A stretch of 64,000 nucleotides of DNA from positions 9,222-73,221 of the forward strand of contig JAGKWY010000016.1 of NCBI GenBank assembly GCA_021151625.1. The letters are read 5' to 3'. The position numbers and the translations under genes are program-made. Numbering within the stretch: the first letter of the stretch is position 1; each line of letters starts with the position of its first letter. Shown here piece by piece: positions 26,685 to 35,590 of this stretch. The stretch comes from Gammaproteobacteria bacterium. Lineage in GTDB: Bacteria > Pseudomonadota > Gammaproteobacteria > Pseudomonadales > Cellvibrionaceae. The notes under the pieces are model-generated. The model was not told the origin of the DNA. It saw only the letters and a list, made by a program, of their open reading frames with translations, and made no database searches.

Positions 26685-27776
26685 ATGATGCGACCATCCC
26701 GATTATTACGTTATTGTTCCCTAACACTTCCATTTGTCGCACTCAATGCCTTCAGCGCTCCCGCAGAGCCGACCAGTGAATATATAAATACCTGCCTGCA
26801 ATCCTCAGTCACCACTGCCGATGTGAGCATGACAATCGCCGAACTGCGCGAAGCCTGTCATCAACTTTACCTAAACCAACATGCGAATAGCGAACCGCAA
26901 TTGGAAGAGCAGCAAGTAGAAGGTGATCAATCCCCGGAAACCAATCCCGAAGGGCGTTTACTTAAACGGCGCATGACCATGGAAGCGCTCAATCGTTCGA
27001 ACCGTTTTATTTTGACGCCGCACAAGCGCAATTATTTTTCACCAATCAGCTATACCACCCGTCCCAACACCGATCCCTACCTTAAGAATGATGACGAGGA
27101 AAAGGCCCTTGCCGATCTAAAACACGCCGAAGCGGAATTTCAATTCAGCACCAAAATCCTGATCTACGAAAATATTTTTGATGATAATGGGCATTTGTAC
27201 CTTGGCTATACCAACCATTCGTTTTGGCAAATCTATAGCGATGCCGATTCAGCACCATTTCGTGAAATTGATCATCAACCCGAACTGTTGCTGAGCTTTA
27301 CGAATGACTGGGAAATTTTTGGCTTCCGTAATGTACTGAACGAATTTGCATTAACGCACCAATCCAATGGTAAAGGCGGTATTGAATCACGCAGCTGGAA
27401 CCGGATTATGGTGAACAGTGTATTTGAGCGCGGGCGTTTTATTTTTGCGCTAAGCCCCTGGTACCGCATTCCCGAGCCGGACCAAAAATACCCGGGCGAC
27501 CCCGATGGCGATGACAACCCCGATATCACCCACTACATGGGGCATTTTGAATTTAATGGTGCCTATGAAAAAGGCGATAACATTTTCAACCTAATGCTGC
27601 GCAATAATTTTGATGCAGATAATAAAGGGGCATTGGAATTAGGCTGGAGCTTTCCTGTTCGCACCAACCTGCGCGGGCAATTTAAATATTTTAATGGCTA
27701 TGGTCATAGCCTGATTGATTACAACGCAGATCAGGAAGTCTTTGCGCTGGGAATTGTATTTACCGATTTGTTCTAA
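26685..27776 (+). CDS. pldA: Outer membrane phospholipase A (OMPLA)
   Basis: 363 residues with a signal peptide (about 25 residues, ending NAFSAPAEP). An N-terminal extension of about 110 residues (Gln/Glu-rich, then RLLKRRMTMEALNRSNRF) precedes a 12-strand barrel. The catalytic triad is visible as His225, Ser227 and Asn239 in THQSNG...SRSWNR. The 2- and 12-residue spacing is the same as His142/Ser144/Asn156 of E. coli OMPLA. The enzyme hydrolyses phospholipids that flip to the outer leaflet and so preserves outer-membrane asymmetry. It appears monocistronic. Confidence 0.93.
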   Translation: MMRPSRLLRYCSLTLPFVALNAFSAPAEPTSEYINTCLQSSVTTADVSMTIAELREACHQLYLNQHANSEPQLEEQQVEGDQSPETNPEGRLLKRRMTMEALNRSNRFILTPHKRNYFSPISYTTRPNTDPYLKNDDEEKALADLKHAEAEFQFSTKILIYENIFDDNGHLYLGYTNHSFWQIYSDADSAPFREIDHQPELLLSFTNDWEIFGFRNVLNEFALTHQSNGKGGIESRSWNRIMVNSVFERGRFIFALSPWYRIPEPDQKYPGDPDGDDNPDITHYMGHFEFNGAYEKGDNIFNLMLRNNFDADNKGALELGWSFPVRTNLRGQFKYFNGYGHSLIDYNADQEVFALGIVFTDLF

Positions 27777-27811
27777 GGCTAACGAGTAATGGCGAATGCT
27801 GTGAGAAATTA

Positions 27812-28174
27812 TTACAGCGATTCGCCAAGCATATCCACCAGAGTTCTGATCGACTCGGATGACTGGGGTGAAACATCAATAATAGAAAAACCCGTCCAAT
27901 GCTTGCCAGACAAATCAGCGTCGCGCGTCCACAAACAATCAACACCCAATTGAATAACCAGTTGCCCATTCACCGGTTCAGGCACATGCAGGTCCAACGT
28001 GTAAATGCGATCTTCTTCCATGGCCACATCGCCCACCACCATCAACCCCTGGGCGTGAATGTTTACCAAACGGCCTACATATAAATCGCGCAGGTTATCG
28101 TACACATCTACATCGCCATTGATGGTATGACGCTCTAACTCCCGGTCATGTTCACGTGAACAATTATGGGTCAT
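27812..28174 (-). CDS. PilZ domain protein
   Basis: 120 residues. It has a PilZ-like beta barrel: LERHTINGDVDVYDNLRDLYVGRLVNIHAQGLMVVGD, then YTLDLHVPEP and a C-terminal helix. The N-terminal RxxxR element that contacts c-di-GMP is only partly matched (REHDRELERH), and the second D/NxSxxG motif appears as NIHAQG, so ligand binding is uncertain. Its start overlaps the stop of the DUF1631 gene by four bases (ATGA), so the two are translationally coupled and may act together. Confidence 0.8.
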   Translation of the reverse strand: MTHNCSREHDRELERHTINGDVDVYDNLRDLYVGRLVNIHAQGLMVVGDVAMEEDRIYTLDLHVPEPVNGQLVIQLGVDCLWTRDADLSGKHWTGFSIIDVSPQSSESIRTLVDMLGESL

Positions 28175-30597
28175 GATCCGCTCCCGGTTTTCAGCGCGTC
28201 AGCACGCTCATTCAAGGTGTGGTAAATATTTTCCAGCGCGCGTTCGAAGAATGGCTTGGTGCTACCCGCAATAATTTTTGCGCGGCCGGCGAGCATGTCG
28301 CGCGCCAATTGCAGGCCAGCAGCAAGGGAAACCTTGCGCCCCTGCTGATCCACCAACATATAGTGCTGGGTCTTTTTGTTATACCAGGCCACTTTCAGGC
28401 GTTTACCACCATCAAATTCAAACCAGGTACCGAATTCCACCATCTTCAGGCTATCGACAATTTTTGCTTCTTCCGGTGATGGCTCTTGTGACTGCTCGGA
28501 AATATGTCCGGCTTTCTCCGCGGCCAGGCTTTCAAGCTTGGTACGCATAGGTGCCGGCGCAGGTTCTGCTTTGCGACTAAGCAACGCCATACGCTGCAAG
28601 GAAACTACCGCATCCAGCAGCTTGCGCCCCTTGGCCTGCTCGTAGCCGATAGTTTCAAACCCGCGCTCCAATGCAGAGCCTAATTCCTCTTGTACTTCCA
28701 TTTGGCGAACTTTATCGGCCTGCTTGGTTTTGGGTTCCAACGACCAGAGCAAATCATCAATTACTTGTAATGCGCGCTTCCAACTATCAGATTTGTCACC
28801 GTAACGCAGCAATACAAATGACAAGTAATCCGACCAAGGCTGCAACAATAACAACAAAATCGCCGAAGGCATTTCGCGATTATCAGTGCGACTGCGCACT
28901 TCATTATTCACCTGGATTTTCGCCTCGCGCAGTTTTTCCTCGCCCTGGGCTTTTTCCAAGGCGCGTCGCTCCATCAACTCCTGGCGACGAGCAACGTTAT
29001 GCGTATAGGCATTAAATTCAATCAGCAACTCGGCAAAAATACGTACATCATTCTTGAACTCTTGCAGCAGACGGAATACGGTGGTTTTGATTTTGGTAAA
29101 AATATCGTATTGATCGCTGCCATCATTGCTTACCCAGCGCACGCCAGATTCAGCAAGACTATTCAACAATACACGCGCAGGATGCTCCGGTTGCTCAAAA
29201 AAGTTTTTGTCGATAAATGCAATTTTCAGGAAAGGTGTGTGCAAATAGCTGAGCAGCGCTTTCACCGAATCGGGTAAATGATCGTCGGATAGCATGTACT
29301 CAAACAACATACCAACCAAATCAATGGTCTGCATATCTCCCGCTTCCACCGCGCCGTTTTCATTTTCGCTGGCGATTTTTTCCATCATAGTGCGGCCAAC
29401 ATCAGCCACACTTTGCATTTGAATCGCCACCGGGCCAGCTTCATGGTTGGCGAGCGCCTGCTGGGTATAATTTAATGCCTGGGTTTGCATGTGCTCCAGC
29501 ACACCCACCAATTGCGGCTGGGAATAAACCTGCAGGCTCGCAGGCATAACTGGCGCACCGGTAGCAGCTTGCACCCCGGCAGCTGGCGCAGGTTGCGAAT
29601 GCAATGCCTGGGTTGCCTGAACCGCCGGCAACTGCTGGGTCACATGGGCCTGTAGCAAGCGAATTGCGTTGAGCAAACTGTTTTGGTATTGAATATCGTT
29701 GGGGTTAAGTGAACCACTCAATAATTTATCGCTGGCGCGGCGATGGTGCTGCTGAGCCTCTTCCTCGTTTTGTTGCTCGGTCGGCTCTGCAATCGTGTCC
29801 AGAGGATCATCCGCCACCACCTCTTCACGCTTGGCTGCGCCCGTTACCTTTTCCTGATTGTTTTGCACAAAACGCAAATTCGGCAACAGGTTTTGGCGAA
29901 CCAGATAATCATTTAATTCCAGATAGAGCTCATCCAGCAGACCGACCACGTCTTGATCAAAAAGTTTGTAGCCGATGATTTTGGTTTTTACATCCACTTC
30001 CAGATTGGCGAGCAACTTGCGCAACGCCTCGCAAAATTGCACCGGGCTAACCGGGTTGCTGCGCTCGTCAATTTTTTCACCATCATTTAATAACGCAAGA
30101 CGCTGCTGGAATGCCCATAAATGGTCGGCAAAGAAATTATCCGCGCGGTGAGTAATAGAAGTAATTGCGATGGTTTCTTCCAAATCAGAATGCTCTACCA
30201 GCGAAAGAATATCGCCACTAAAACGCTCTTCACCGGTCAGTGTATTCAGGGATTTATTTTTGAATTTTACAAAGCCATTGGCCAAGTGCTGGCAAAACTC
30301 CTGCTCTGCCGCTTGCTGAACGGCAGAAAGCAGGTTTTGAGTTTCGTAGAGGGCAATTTGTTCTTTGTTGGATTTGGCTTGCTCAGCAATTTCCAAAACC
30401 TGTTTGCACCACTGCCGCCAAAAATTGGGAAAAACCCGATAAGCAAAGCCGCGCGTAAGATCGCGACAATGTTTTAAATGTTGGATAACCAATTGCTCTG
30501 ACATAGCGACCGACGAGTAGGTCGACGTTTTTTGGGAATCAGAGCCTGGTAAGCCTGAATTGCGCATAGTTATTCCGTGTTTGTCCATGATGGTCAT
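28171..30597 (-). CDS. DUF1631 family protein (paralogue 1)
   Basis: 808 residues, soluble, mostly helical. Family segments: LEETIAITSITHRADNFF, VDVKTKIIGYKLFDQDVVGLLDELY, the central LVGMLFEYMLSDDHLPDSVKALLSYLHTPFLKIAFIDKNFFEQPEHPARVLLNSLAE, and a C-terminal domain GTWFEFDGGKRLKVAWYN...FFERALENIYHTL. The C-terminal 100 residues look like a small beta barrel that may be PilZ-like. DUF1631 proteins are widespread in gammaproteobacteria with no established biochemical role. It is coupled to a PilZ gene and has a paralogue at 44432-47017. This suggests a link to c-di-GMP signalling, which is inference. Confidence 0.88.
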   Translation of the reverse strand: MTIMDKHGITMRNSGLPGSDSQKTSTYSSVAMSEQLVIQHLKHCRDLTRGFAYRVFPNFWRQWCKQVLEIAEQAKSNKEQIALYETQNLLSAVQQAAEQEFCQHLANGFVKFKNKSLNTLTGEERFSGDILSLVEHSDLEETIAITSITHRADNFFADHLWAFQQRLALLNDGEKIDERSNPVSPVQFCEALRKLLANLEVDVKTKIIGYKLFDQDVVGLLDELYLELNDYLVRQNLLPNLRFVQNNQEKVTGAAKREEVVADDPLDTIAEPTEQQNEEEAQQHHRRASDKLLSGSLNPNDIQYQNSLLNAIRLLQAHVTQQLPAVQATQALHSQPAPAAGVQAATGAPVMPASLQVYSQPQLVGVLEHMQTQALNYTQQALANHEAGPVAIQMQSVADVGRTMMEKIASENENGAVEAGDMQTIDLVGMLFEYMLSDDHLPDSVKALLSYLHTPFLKIAFIDKNFFEQPEHPARVLLNSLAESGVRWVSNDGSDQYDIFTKIKTTVFRLLQEFKNDVRIFAELLIEFNAYTHNVARRQELMERRALEKAQGEEKLREAKIQVNNEVRSRTDNREMPSAILLLLLQPWSDYLSFVLLRYGDKSDSWKRALQVIDDLLWSLEPKTKQADKVRQMEVQEELGSALERGFETIGYEQAKGRKLLDAVVSLQRMALLSRKAEPAPAPMRTKLESLAAEKAGHISEQSQEPSPEEAKIVDSLKMVEFGTWFEFDGGKRLKVAWYNKKTQHYMLVDQQGRKVSLAAGLQLARDMLAGRAKIIAGSTKPFFERALENIYHTLNERADALKTGSGS

Positions 30598-31083
30598 GTT
30601 TCCCTAGCCCGGATGCTCCCAACTTTTATCATTTGTTGCCTGGGAGAGCTGAGCCTGCAAAACCTGGAGACGCGTGAGTAAGTCTGAAGTAGGTTGTCCT
30701 GTGCGCCAATCTTATCAGCTTGTAAAAATAGTTCCACACACAAACGCAATAAGTGCACTTGATTAAAAATAGCACGATATTTTTGTAACTGCCTGATGTG
30801 TCGATAAAAATTACATTTTAAAAAAACCTAAGCGACATAATTGCTCGCAACAGTGGCGCACCAAAACAAAACACAATGCACCACTACCGTGACACCTATT
30901 GGTGCAATAAAAATAATCTGACATATCAGCCAGGATATAAATCCCTTTAAAAATCAGTCGATTAGCGAATTGGCACCCATATTGCGATAGCATCCACGTA
31001 ATAACTGATCCGCACTCTGGGTGGTTTTAGCTATTCGACAAACTGTTCCACACATTTTGTTAACCACAATTTGTTAATAGAGA
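30598..31083. other. Intergenic region upstream of the guanidine riboswitch
   Basis: About 490 bases. It must contain the DUF1631 promoter (leftward) and that of the guanidine operon (rightward). I see no gene, and the longest frames here are short and not coding-like. Confidence 0.4.
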
Positions 31084-31195
31084 GCTAGGGTTCCGGTCGC
31101 AGAATTTTACCCACTGCGATGCCTGGTCCGAGAGCTTTCGACCTCCGGCTGAAATCAGCCACAGGGGTTACACGGCGGGATAAAAGCCCGGGAGA
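31084..31195 (+). promoter_or_regulatory. Guanidine-I riboswitch (ykkC-yxkD class)
   Basis: The conserved segments appear in order: ctagggttccg at 31084, ctggtccgagag at about 31123-31134, acacggcgggataaaag at about 31170-31186, and cccgggaga at the end. These are the hallmark of the ykkC class that binds free guanidinium and switches on guanidine export or degradation genes. The genes that follow (ABC transporter, DUF1989 pair, carboxylase) are a classic target. No separate terminator stem is evident after the aptamer, because the next reading frame begins inside its last bases. Confidence 0.95.
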
Positions 31196-32148
31196 TGATT
31201 GGCCTAACCGCCAGAGTGCTCCCTATTAAAAAACGCCGCTGTCACCATACCCTTGGAGGTTGCATCGAGATTGAAATCGTGCAGATCAACGATTACATCG
31301 AATCCATTAACCAATACACCGCCGGTCAATTTGCTGGCTGCGTGATGACCAATATGGATGCACTCACTATTCCCGCTGCGGGCGGCGTTGATTCAACAGC
31401 ACTGATTGTGGGTGACTTCTCCAACGGCAACGACGGTATTGTGCTTAAAGGGGCCAACAAATCCCTGAAAGATATCAAAGGCCAGAACGTCAATCTGGTT
31501 GAACTCAGTGTGTCTCACTACCTACTCGCCCGCGGGCTGGAGACTGTTGGACTGAAAGAAGCGGATGTTAAAGTGGTTAACACCTCAGACGCCGATATGG
31601 TTGCGGTCTACGGCACTAAAGACGTAACCGCCGTCACCACCTGGAACCCACTACTGAGCGAAATTCTCACCCAACCCAACAGCACCAAAGTGTTCGACTC
31701 ATCCAAAATCCCCGGCGAGATTATGGATTTGATGGTGGTGAATACCGAAACCCTGAAAAAAAATCCTGCGCTGGGTAAAGCCCTTGTCGGCGCCTGGTAT
31801 GAAATTATGGGCGTAATGAGCGCGGGCGATAAAGCTGCGACCGCCGCCAAGACCGCAATGGCAACTGCATCAGGTACTGACCTCGCCGGTTTTGAATCAC
31901 AACTCGCCAGCACCAAAATGTTTTACACCCCCGCCTCGGCACTTGATCTGGTTAACAGCGATGAACTGTTAAAAACCATGCAGAAAGTGGCCGAATTTTC
32001 CTTTGACCACGGCTTGCTGGGCGAAGGCGCACCCGACGCTAAATTTATCGGTGTAGAAGGCCCTAAAGGCGTCTATGGTGATAAGAAGAATGTGAAATTG
32101 CGTTTCGATACCACTTACATGCAATTAGCGGCCGATAAAAAACTCTAG
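31195..32148 (+). pseudogene. N-terminally truncated ABC transporter substrate-binding protein (guanidine/urea locus)
   Basis: The frame of 317 residues starts at an ATG inside the riboswitch end. The first 26 residues are unlike the family, and family similarity begins at about IEIVQINDYIESINQYTAGQF. It then continues normally (CVMTNMDALTIPAAGGVDSTALIVGDFSNGND, LVELSVSHYLLARGLE, TAVTTWNPLLSEI). The usual signal peptide and first part of lobe 1, about 50 residues, are missing. Only about 70 bases lie between the aptamer and the conserved part, so this is a deletion. Without a signal peptide it should not reach the periplasm, so the transporter probably lacks its binding protein. The rest of the gene is intact, which suggests a recent event. 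Confidence 0.85.
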
Positions 32149-32240
32149 CGCTCGCTCTCGGAAATAGTCACGCCCATATACAAAGGCGCGGCTATTTCCA
32201 AATCACCGTAGCGATCCCCAAAAAAGAAAGAAGATGCGTT

Positions 32241-33059
32241 ATGAAAAGATTAATAAATCTCACACCATCAAAACCGACCAAACTACTACTTGGGTTAATT
32301 CCGTTTATTGCACTTATATTTATTTATCTCATTGCTTCCGATGCGCGTCTCGCGGAAAACGCGACCGATAAACTATTACCCAGCTTTGCGCAAATGGGCG
32401 ATGCTATACATACACTCGCCTTTGAACCCAGCAAGCGCAGTGGTGAATATTTATTTTGGCAAGATACCTTCAGCAGTCTGTATCGTTTAGCACTGGGGAT
32501 TTTTATTGCGGCGATTTTAGGTTTTACCATTGGTTTGCTTACCGGTGCGATTCCATCCATCCATTCGCCAGTTGCACCGCTACTCACGATTATCTCGCTA
32601 GTGCCGCCTATGGCCCTATTGCCGATTTTATTTATTGTGTTCGGCTTGGGTGAGCTGTCCAAGGTTGCCTTGATTGTGATTGGTGTTGCGCCCTTTATTG
32701 CACGCGACATTCAGCGCTGCGCGCAGGAAATCCCACAAGAGCAATTAGTAAAAGCACAAACCCTCGGTGCATCCACCTGGCAAATCCTGGTGCGCGTATT
32801 AATTCCCCAATTGTTGCCGCGCCTTATTAATGCCGTGCGTTTGTCGCTCGGTGCAGGCTGGTTATTTTTAATCGCTGCCGAAGCCATCGCCTCTACCGAC
32901 GGGCTTGGCTACCGCATATTTTTAGTGCGCCGTTATATGTCTATGGATGTGATATTGCCCTATGTAGCCTGGATTACCCTGCTGGCATTTTTAGTGGACT
33001 GGTTGCTGGCCAAAACCAGCCGCTGGTGTTTCCCCTGGCACTATCCAAACGCAAAATAG
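32241..33059 (+). CDS. ABC transporter permease (guanidine/urea-type)
   Basis: 272 residues with six predicted membrane helices. It has the BPD_transp_1 EAA loop, here EQLVKAQTLGASTWQILVRVLIPQLLPRLI. It belongs to the nitrate/taurine/urea-carboxylase-associated permease group. It is downstream of the truncated binding protein and upstream of the ATPase gene. Together they would import guanidine or a related compound for the carboxylase pathway. Substrate inferred from the riboswitch and the enzymes. Confidence 0.9.
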   Translation: MKRLINLTPSKPTKLLLGLIPFIALIFIYLIASDARLAENATDKLLPSFAQMGDAIHTLAFEPSKRSGEYLFWQDTFSSLYRLALGIFIAAILGFTIGLLTGAIPSIHSPVAPLLTIISLVPPMALLPILFIVFGLGELSKVALIVIGVAPFIARDIQRCAQEIPQEQLVKAQTLGASTWQILVRVLIPQLLPRLINAVRLSLGAGWLFLIAAEAIASTDGLGYRIFLVRRYMSMDVILPYVAWITLLAFLVDWLLAKTSRWCFPWHYPNAK

Positions 33060-33102
33060 TTGGCCCAATGCAAAACAAGCCGGGACAACTTATTAAAAAC
33101 TA

Positions 33103-33945
33103 ATGGCAGAACCTATGACAATTCTTCCGTTCGATAAAAAAATTCTTGAAGAAAAAAGAGCCAAAGCCATGCCCTTGATCAAGGCCAAAAACCTGTGGAA
33201 AAAATACGGCGACAACGTCGTGTTGGAACGTATGAACATCAGCGTTAACGCCGGAGAATTTATTACCATGGTCGGTACATCCGGCTGTGGCAAAAGTACA
33301 TTCCTGAAAATGTTGCTTGGCATGGAATCACCCAGCTCCGGTGAATTATTGTTGGAGGGAAAGCCCATTCCTGATGAGCCGGATCAATCACGCGGCATAG
33401 TCTTCCAGCAGTACTCAGTATTTCCGCACCTCACCGTATTGCAGAACGTCATTATCGCGCGCGAATTTGAAAACTCTCCTCTACTGGGAAAATTATTCGG
33501 CAGCGCCAAACGCAAAGTGGTCGACGAGGCAAAAACACTGCTGGAATCCGTTGGTTTAACTCACGCCTTAAATCGCTACCCGCATGAATTGTCCGGCGGC
33601 ATGAAGCAGCGCCTGGCGATTGCGCAGGCATTAATTCGCCAACCGCGCATTTTATTATTGGATGAACCCTTCGGTGCACTGGACCCTGGTATCCGCGCGG
33701 ATATGCATCAATTAATTTTGCAGTTATGGCGTGAACACCAACTCACAGTATTTATGGTGACGCATGATTTAAGCGAAGGTTTTTATTTGGGTACGCGCTT
33801 ATGGGTGTTCGACAAATTGCGCCGCGACAATCAAGCGCCCAATGCCTACGGCGCCAGCATCACCTATGACTTACCGGTCACGCGACGCAAAAGTGAACTT
33901 CCCAGCGAATTGCAAACATTGACCAAAGAGCCCCAGGACCTTTAA
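33103..33945 (+). CDS. ABC transporter ATP-binding protein (guanidine/urea-type)
   Basis: 280 residues. Walker A is GTSGCGKST, the Q-loop is in FQQYSVFPHL, the signature is LSGGMKQRLAIAQAL, and Walker B with the D-loop is ILLLDEPFGALD. The switch histidine is in VTHDLSEG. It is of the nitrate/taurine transporter (SsuB/TauB-like) type, with an N-terminal extension of about 30 residues. It powers the permease encoded just upstream. Confidence 0.93.
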   Translation: MAEPMTILPFDKKILEEKRAKAMPLIKAKNLWKKYGDNVVLERMNISVNAGEFITMVGTSGCGKSTFLKMLLGMESPSSGELLLEGKPIPDEPDQSRGIVFQQYSVFPHLTVLQNVIIAREFENSPLLGKLFGSAKRKVVDEAKTLLESVGLTHALNRYPHELSGGMKQRLAIAQALIRQPRILLLDEPFGALDPGIRADMHQLILQLWREHQLTVFMVTHDLSEGFYLGTRLWVFDKLRRDNQAPNAYGASITYDLPVTRRKSELPSELQTLTKEPQDL

Positions 33946-33965
33946 TTTTTTTGGATAGACATACA

Positions 33966-34703
33966 ATGAGCAAAATGACTTATAGCACCAGCCTGCCCGG
34001 CAACGGCCACTGGTCACTGGAATTACGCCGTGGCAGTTTATTAAAAATCACCGACCTTGAAGGCGGCGCCAATGTCGGCATGTTGTTTTACAACCCGCGC
34101 AATTTACTGGAGCGCTATAACGCACCTGACACACTCAAATGCCAGCACACCTTTAAATTGCAACGCGGTAACTGTTTGTACTCGGACATGGGACGAATTT
34201 TCGCCTCCATAGTTGAAGACTATTCCGTTAATGATGAAGGCAACTGGCACGATACAGTCTGTGGCAATAGTACCGCACAAATTATTGCTGCACGCTGGGG
34301 CCAACGCGACTACCAAGCTGATCGCAATCAGTGGTTGCAAAATGGTTACGACGCATTTTTGGTAGAGCTTGCCAAATACGGTTTAGGTCGTGCCGATATG
34401 GCATCCAACATTAACTGGTTCAGCAAAGTTATCGCCGATGATAATGGCAACATTTCACTCGCTACTAAAAATCAGGCCGCAGGAAACAGCGTTACCTTGC
34501 GTTTTGAAATGGATACATTAGTAGTCATGCACGCCTGCCCACACCCATTAAATACTGCGGAAAAATATCCGTTTAAATCAGTGCAGATTGAATTGGGCGA
34601 AGCAGACCCGGTCAGCGATGACGACTACTGCAAAAATTTCCGCCCGGAAAATCAGCGTGGATTTCAAAACAATGAACTTTATTATCTGGCAGCAAAAGTA
34701 TAA
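33966..34703 (+). CDS. Urea amidolyase-associated protein 1 (DUF1989), carboxyguanidine deiminase subunit
   Basis: 245 residues from the ATG at 33966. DUF1989 features: LRRGSLLKITDLEGGANVGMLFYNPRN, ERYNAPDTLKCQHTF, SDMGRIFASIVED and VMHACPHPLN. Work on Pseudomonas showed that the two DUF1989 proteins of these loci (CgdA/CgdB) form a carboxyguanidine deiminase that converts carboxyguanidine to allophanate and ammonia. Its partner is the next gene. A palindromic repeat lies between the two. Confidence 0.88.
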   Translation: MSKMTYSTSLPGNGHWSLELRRGSLLKITDLEGGANVGMLFYNPRNLLERYNAPDTLKCQHTFKLQRGNCLYSDMGRIFASIVEDYSVNDEGNWHDTVCGNSTAQIIAARWGQRDYQADRNQWLQNGYDAFLVELAKYGLGRADMASNINWFSKVIADDNGNISLATKNQAAGNSVTLRFEMDTLVVMHACPHPLNTAEKYPFKSVQIELGEADPVSDDDYCKNFRPENQRGFQNNELYYLAAKV

Positions 34704-34743
34704 CCAACAATTTTCATTATGAACCACGGTTGTGATGTGGGAG

Positions 34744-34832
34744 GGATTTATGGTTCGCGACTGTCGGAGACAGGGACGTCGACGACAAGCCCCCATGGAT
34801 GGGTTTACGGCGTGTCGCGAACCATAAACCCC
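34744..34832. repeat. Palindromic intergenic repeat with 18-bp terminal inverted arms
   Basis: Left arm 34744-34761 (ggatttatggttcgcgac) pairs with right arm 34814-34831 with at most one mismatch. Inner hairpins include tgtcggagaca and cccccatggatgggtt. Elements with this layout are spread through many gammaproteobacterial genomes as REP/MITE-like repeats. Here it separates two genes whose products work as one enzyme. Confidence 0.75.
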
Positions 34833-34876
34833 TTCAACAACACAACAAATGGAAAACTGAGTTGAGGCAGAGAAAA

Positions 34877-35518
34877 ATGTCCCTTTTACCAAGCAATCTC
34901 CATCCAGAAACATCTGTAGCCCGCCATCACGTAAAAGCTGGCGATTATTTCCTCGGTGAAATAAAACAAGGCCAAACTTTTCGCATTGTTGACCTGGAAG
35001 GTAATCAAGCGGCCGATGTTTTATTTTATAACGCCAAAGATCCCAGCGAACGCTACAGCGCCATGGACACCATTCGCACCCAGGGCAATTTATATTTAAG
35101 TGCGGGCACCAAATTAATATCCAACGCCAATAACGAACTATTGGAAATTGTTGCCGACACCTGCGGTCGCCATGACACCCTCGGCGGCGCCTGTGCCACC
35201 GAAAGTAATACTGTGCGTTACAGTTTGGAAAAACGCTGCATGCACGCCTGCCGCGACAGCTGGATGCTCGCCATAGCTGAACATCCGGAATTCCATATCA
35301 GCAAACGCGATATCACGCACAACATCAATTTCTTTATGAATGTGCCAGTGACTGCACAAGGCGGATTAACCTTTGAAGACGGCATTTCTGCACCGGGAAA
35401 ATATGTAGAGCTCAAAGCCAAAATGGATATTGTTATGCTGATTTCCAATTGCCCACAATTAAACAATCCGTGCAATGGTTACAACCCGACACCGATTGAA
35501 GTGATTGTTTGGAATTAA
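34877..35518 (+). CDS. Urea amidolyase-associated protein 2 (DUF1989), carboxyguanidine deiminase subunit
   Basis: 213 residues from the ATG at 34877, which follows gaggcagag. Features: VKAGDYFLGEIKQGQTFRIVDLEGNQAADVLFYNAKDP, ERYSAMDTIRTQGNLYL, and a Cys/His-containing segment DTCGRHDTLGGACATES that may bind metal. It ends with MLISNCPQLNNPCNGYNPTP. It is the partner of the preceding DUF1989 protein. The carboxylase gene begins 72 bases downstream. Confidence 0.88.
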   Translation: MSLLPSNLHPETSVARHHVKAGDYFLGEIKQGQTFRIVDLEGNQAADVLFYNAKDPSERYSAMDTIRTQGNLYLSAGTKLISNANNELLEIVADTCGRHDTLGGACATESNTVRYSLEKRCMHACRDSWMLAIAEHPEFHISKRDITHNINFFMNVPVTAQGGLTFEDGISAPGKYVELKAKMDIVMLISNCPQLNNPCNGYNPTPIEVIVWN

Positions 35519-35590
35519 TTACATTAAATATCTTCAATGGACGACCATTGTCGTAATTAAAACCAGCGGGACGACCCGTCGGAGCCGGAA

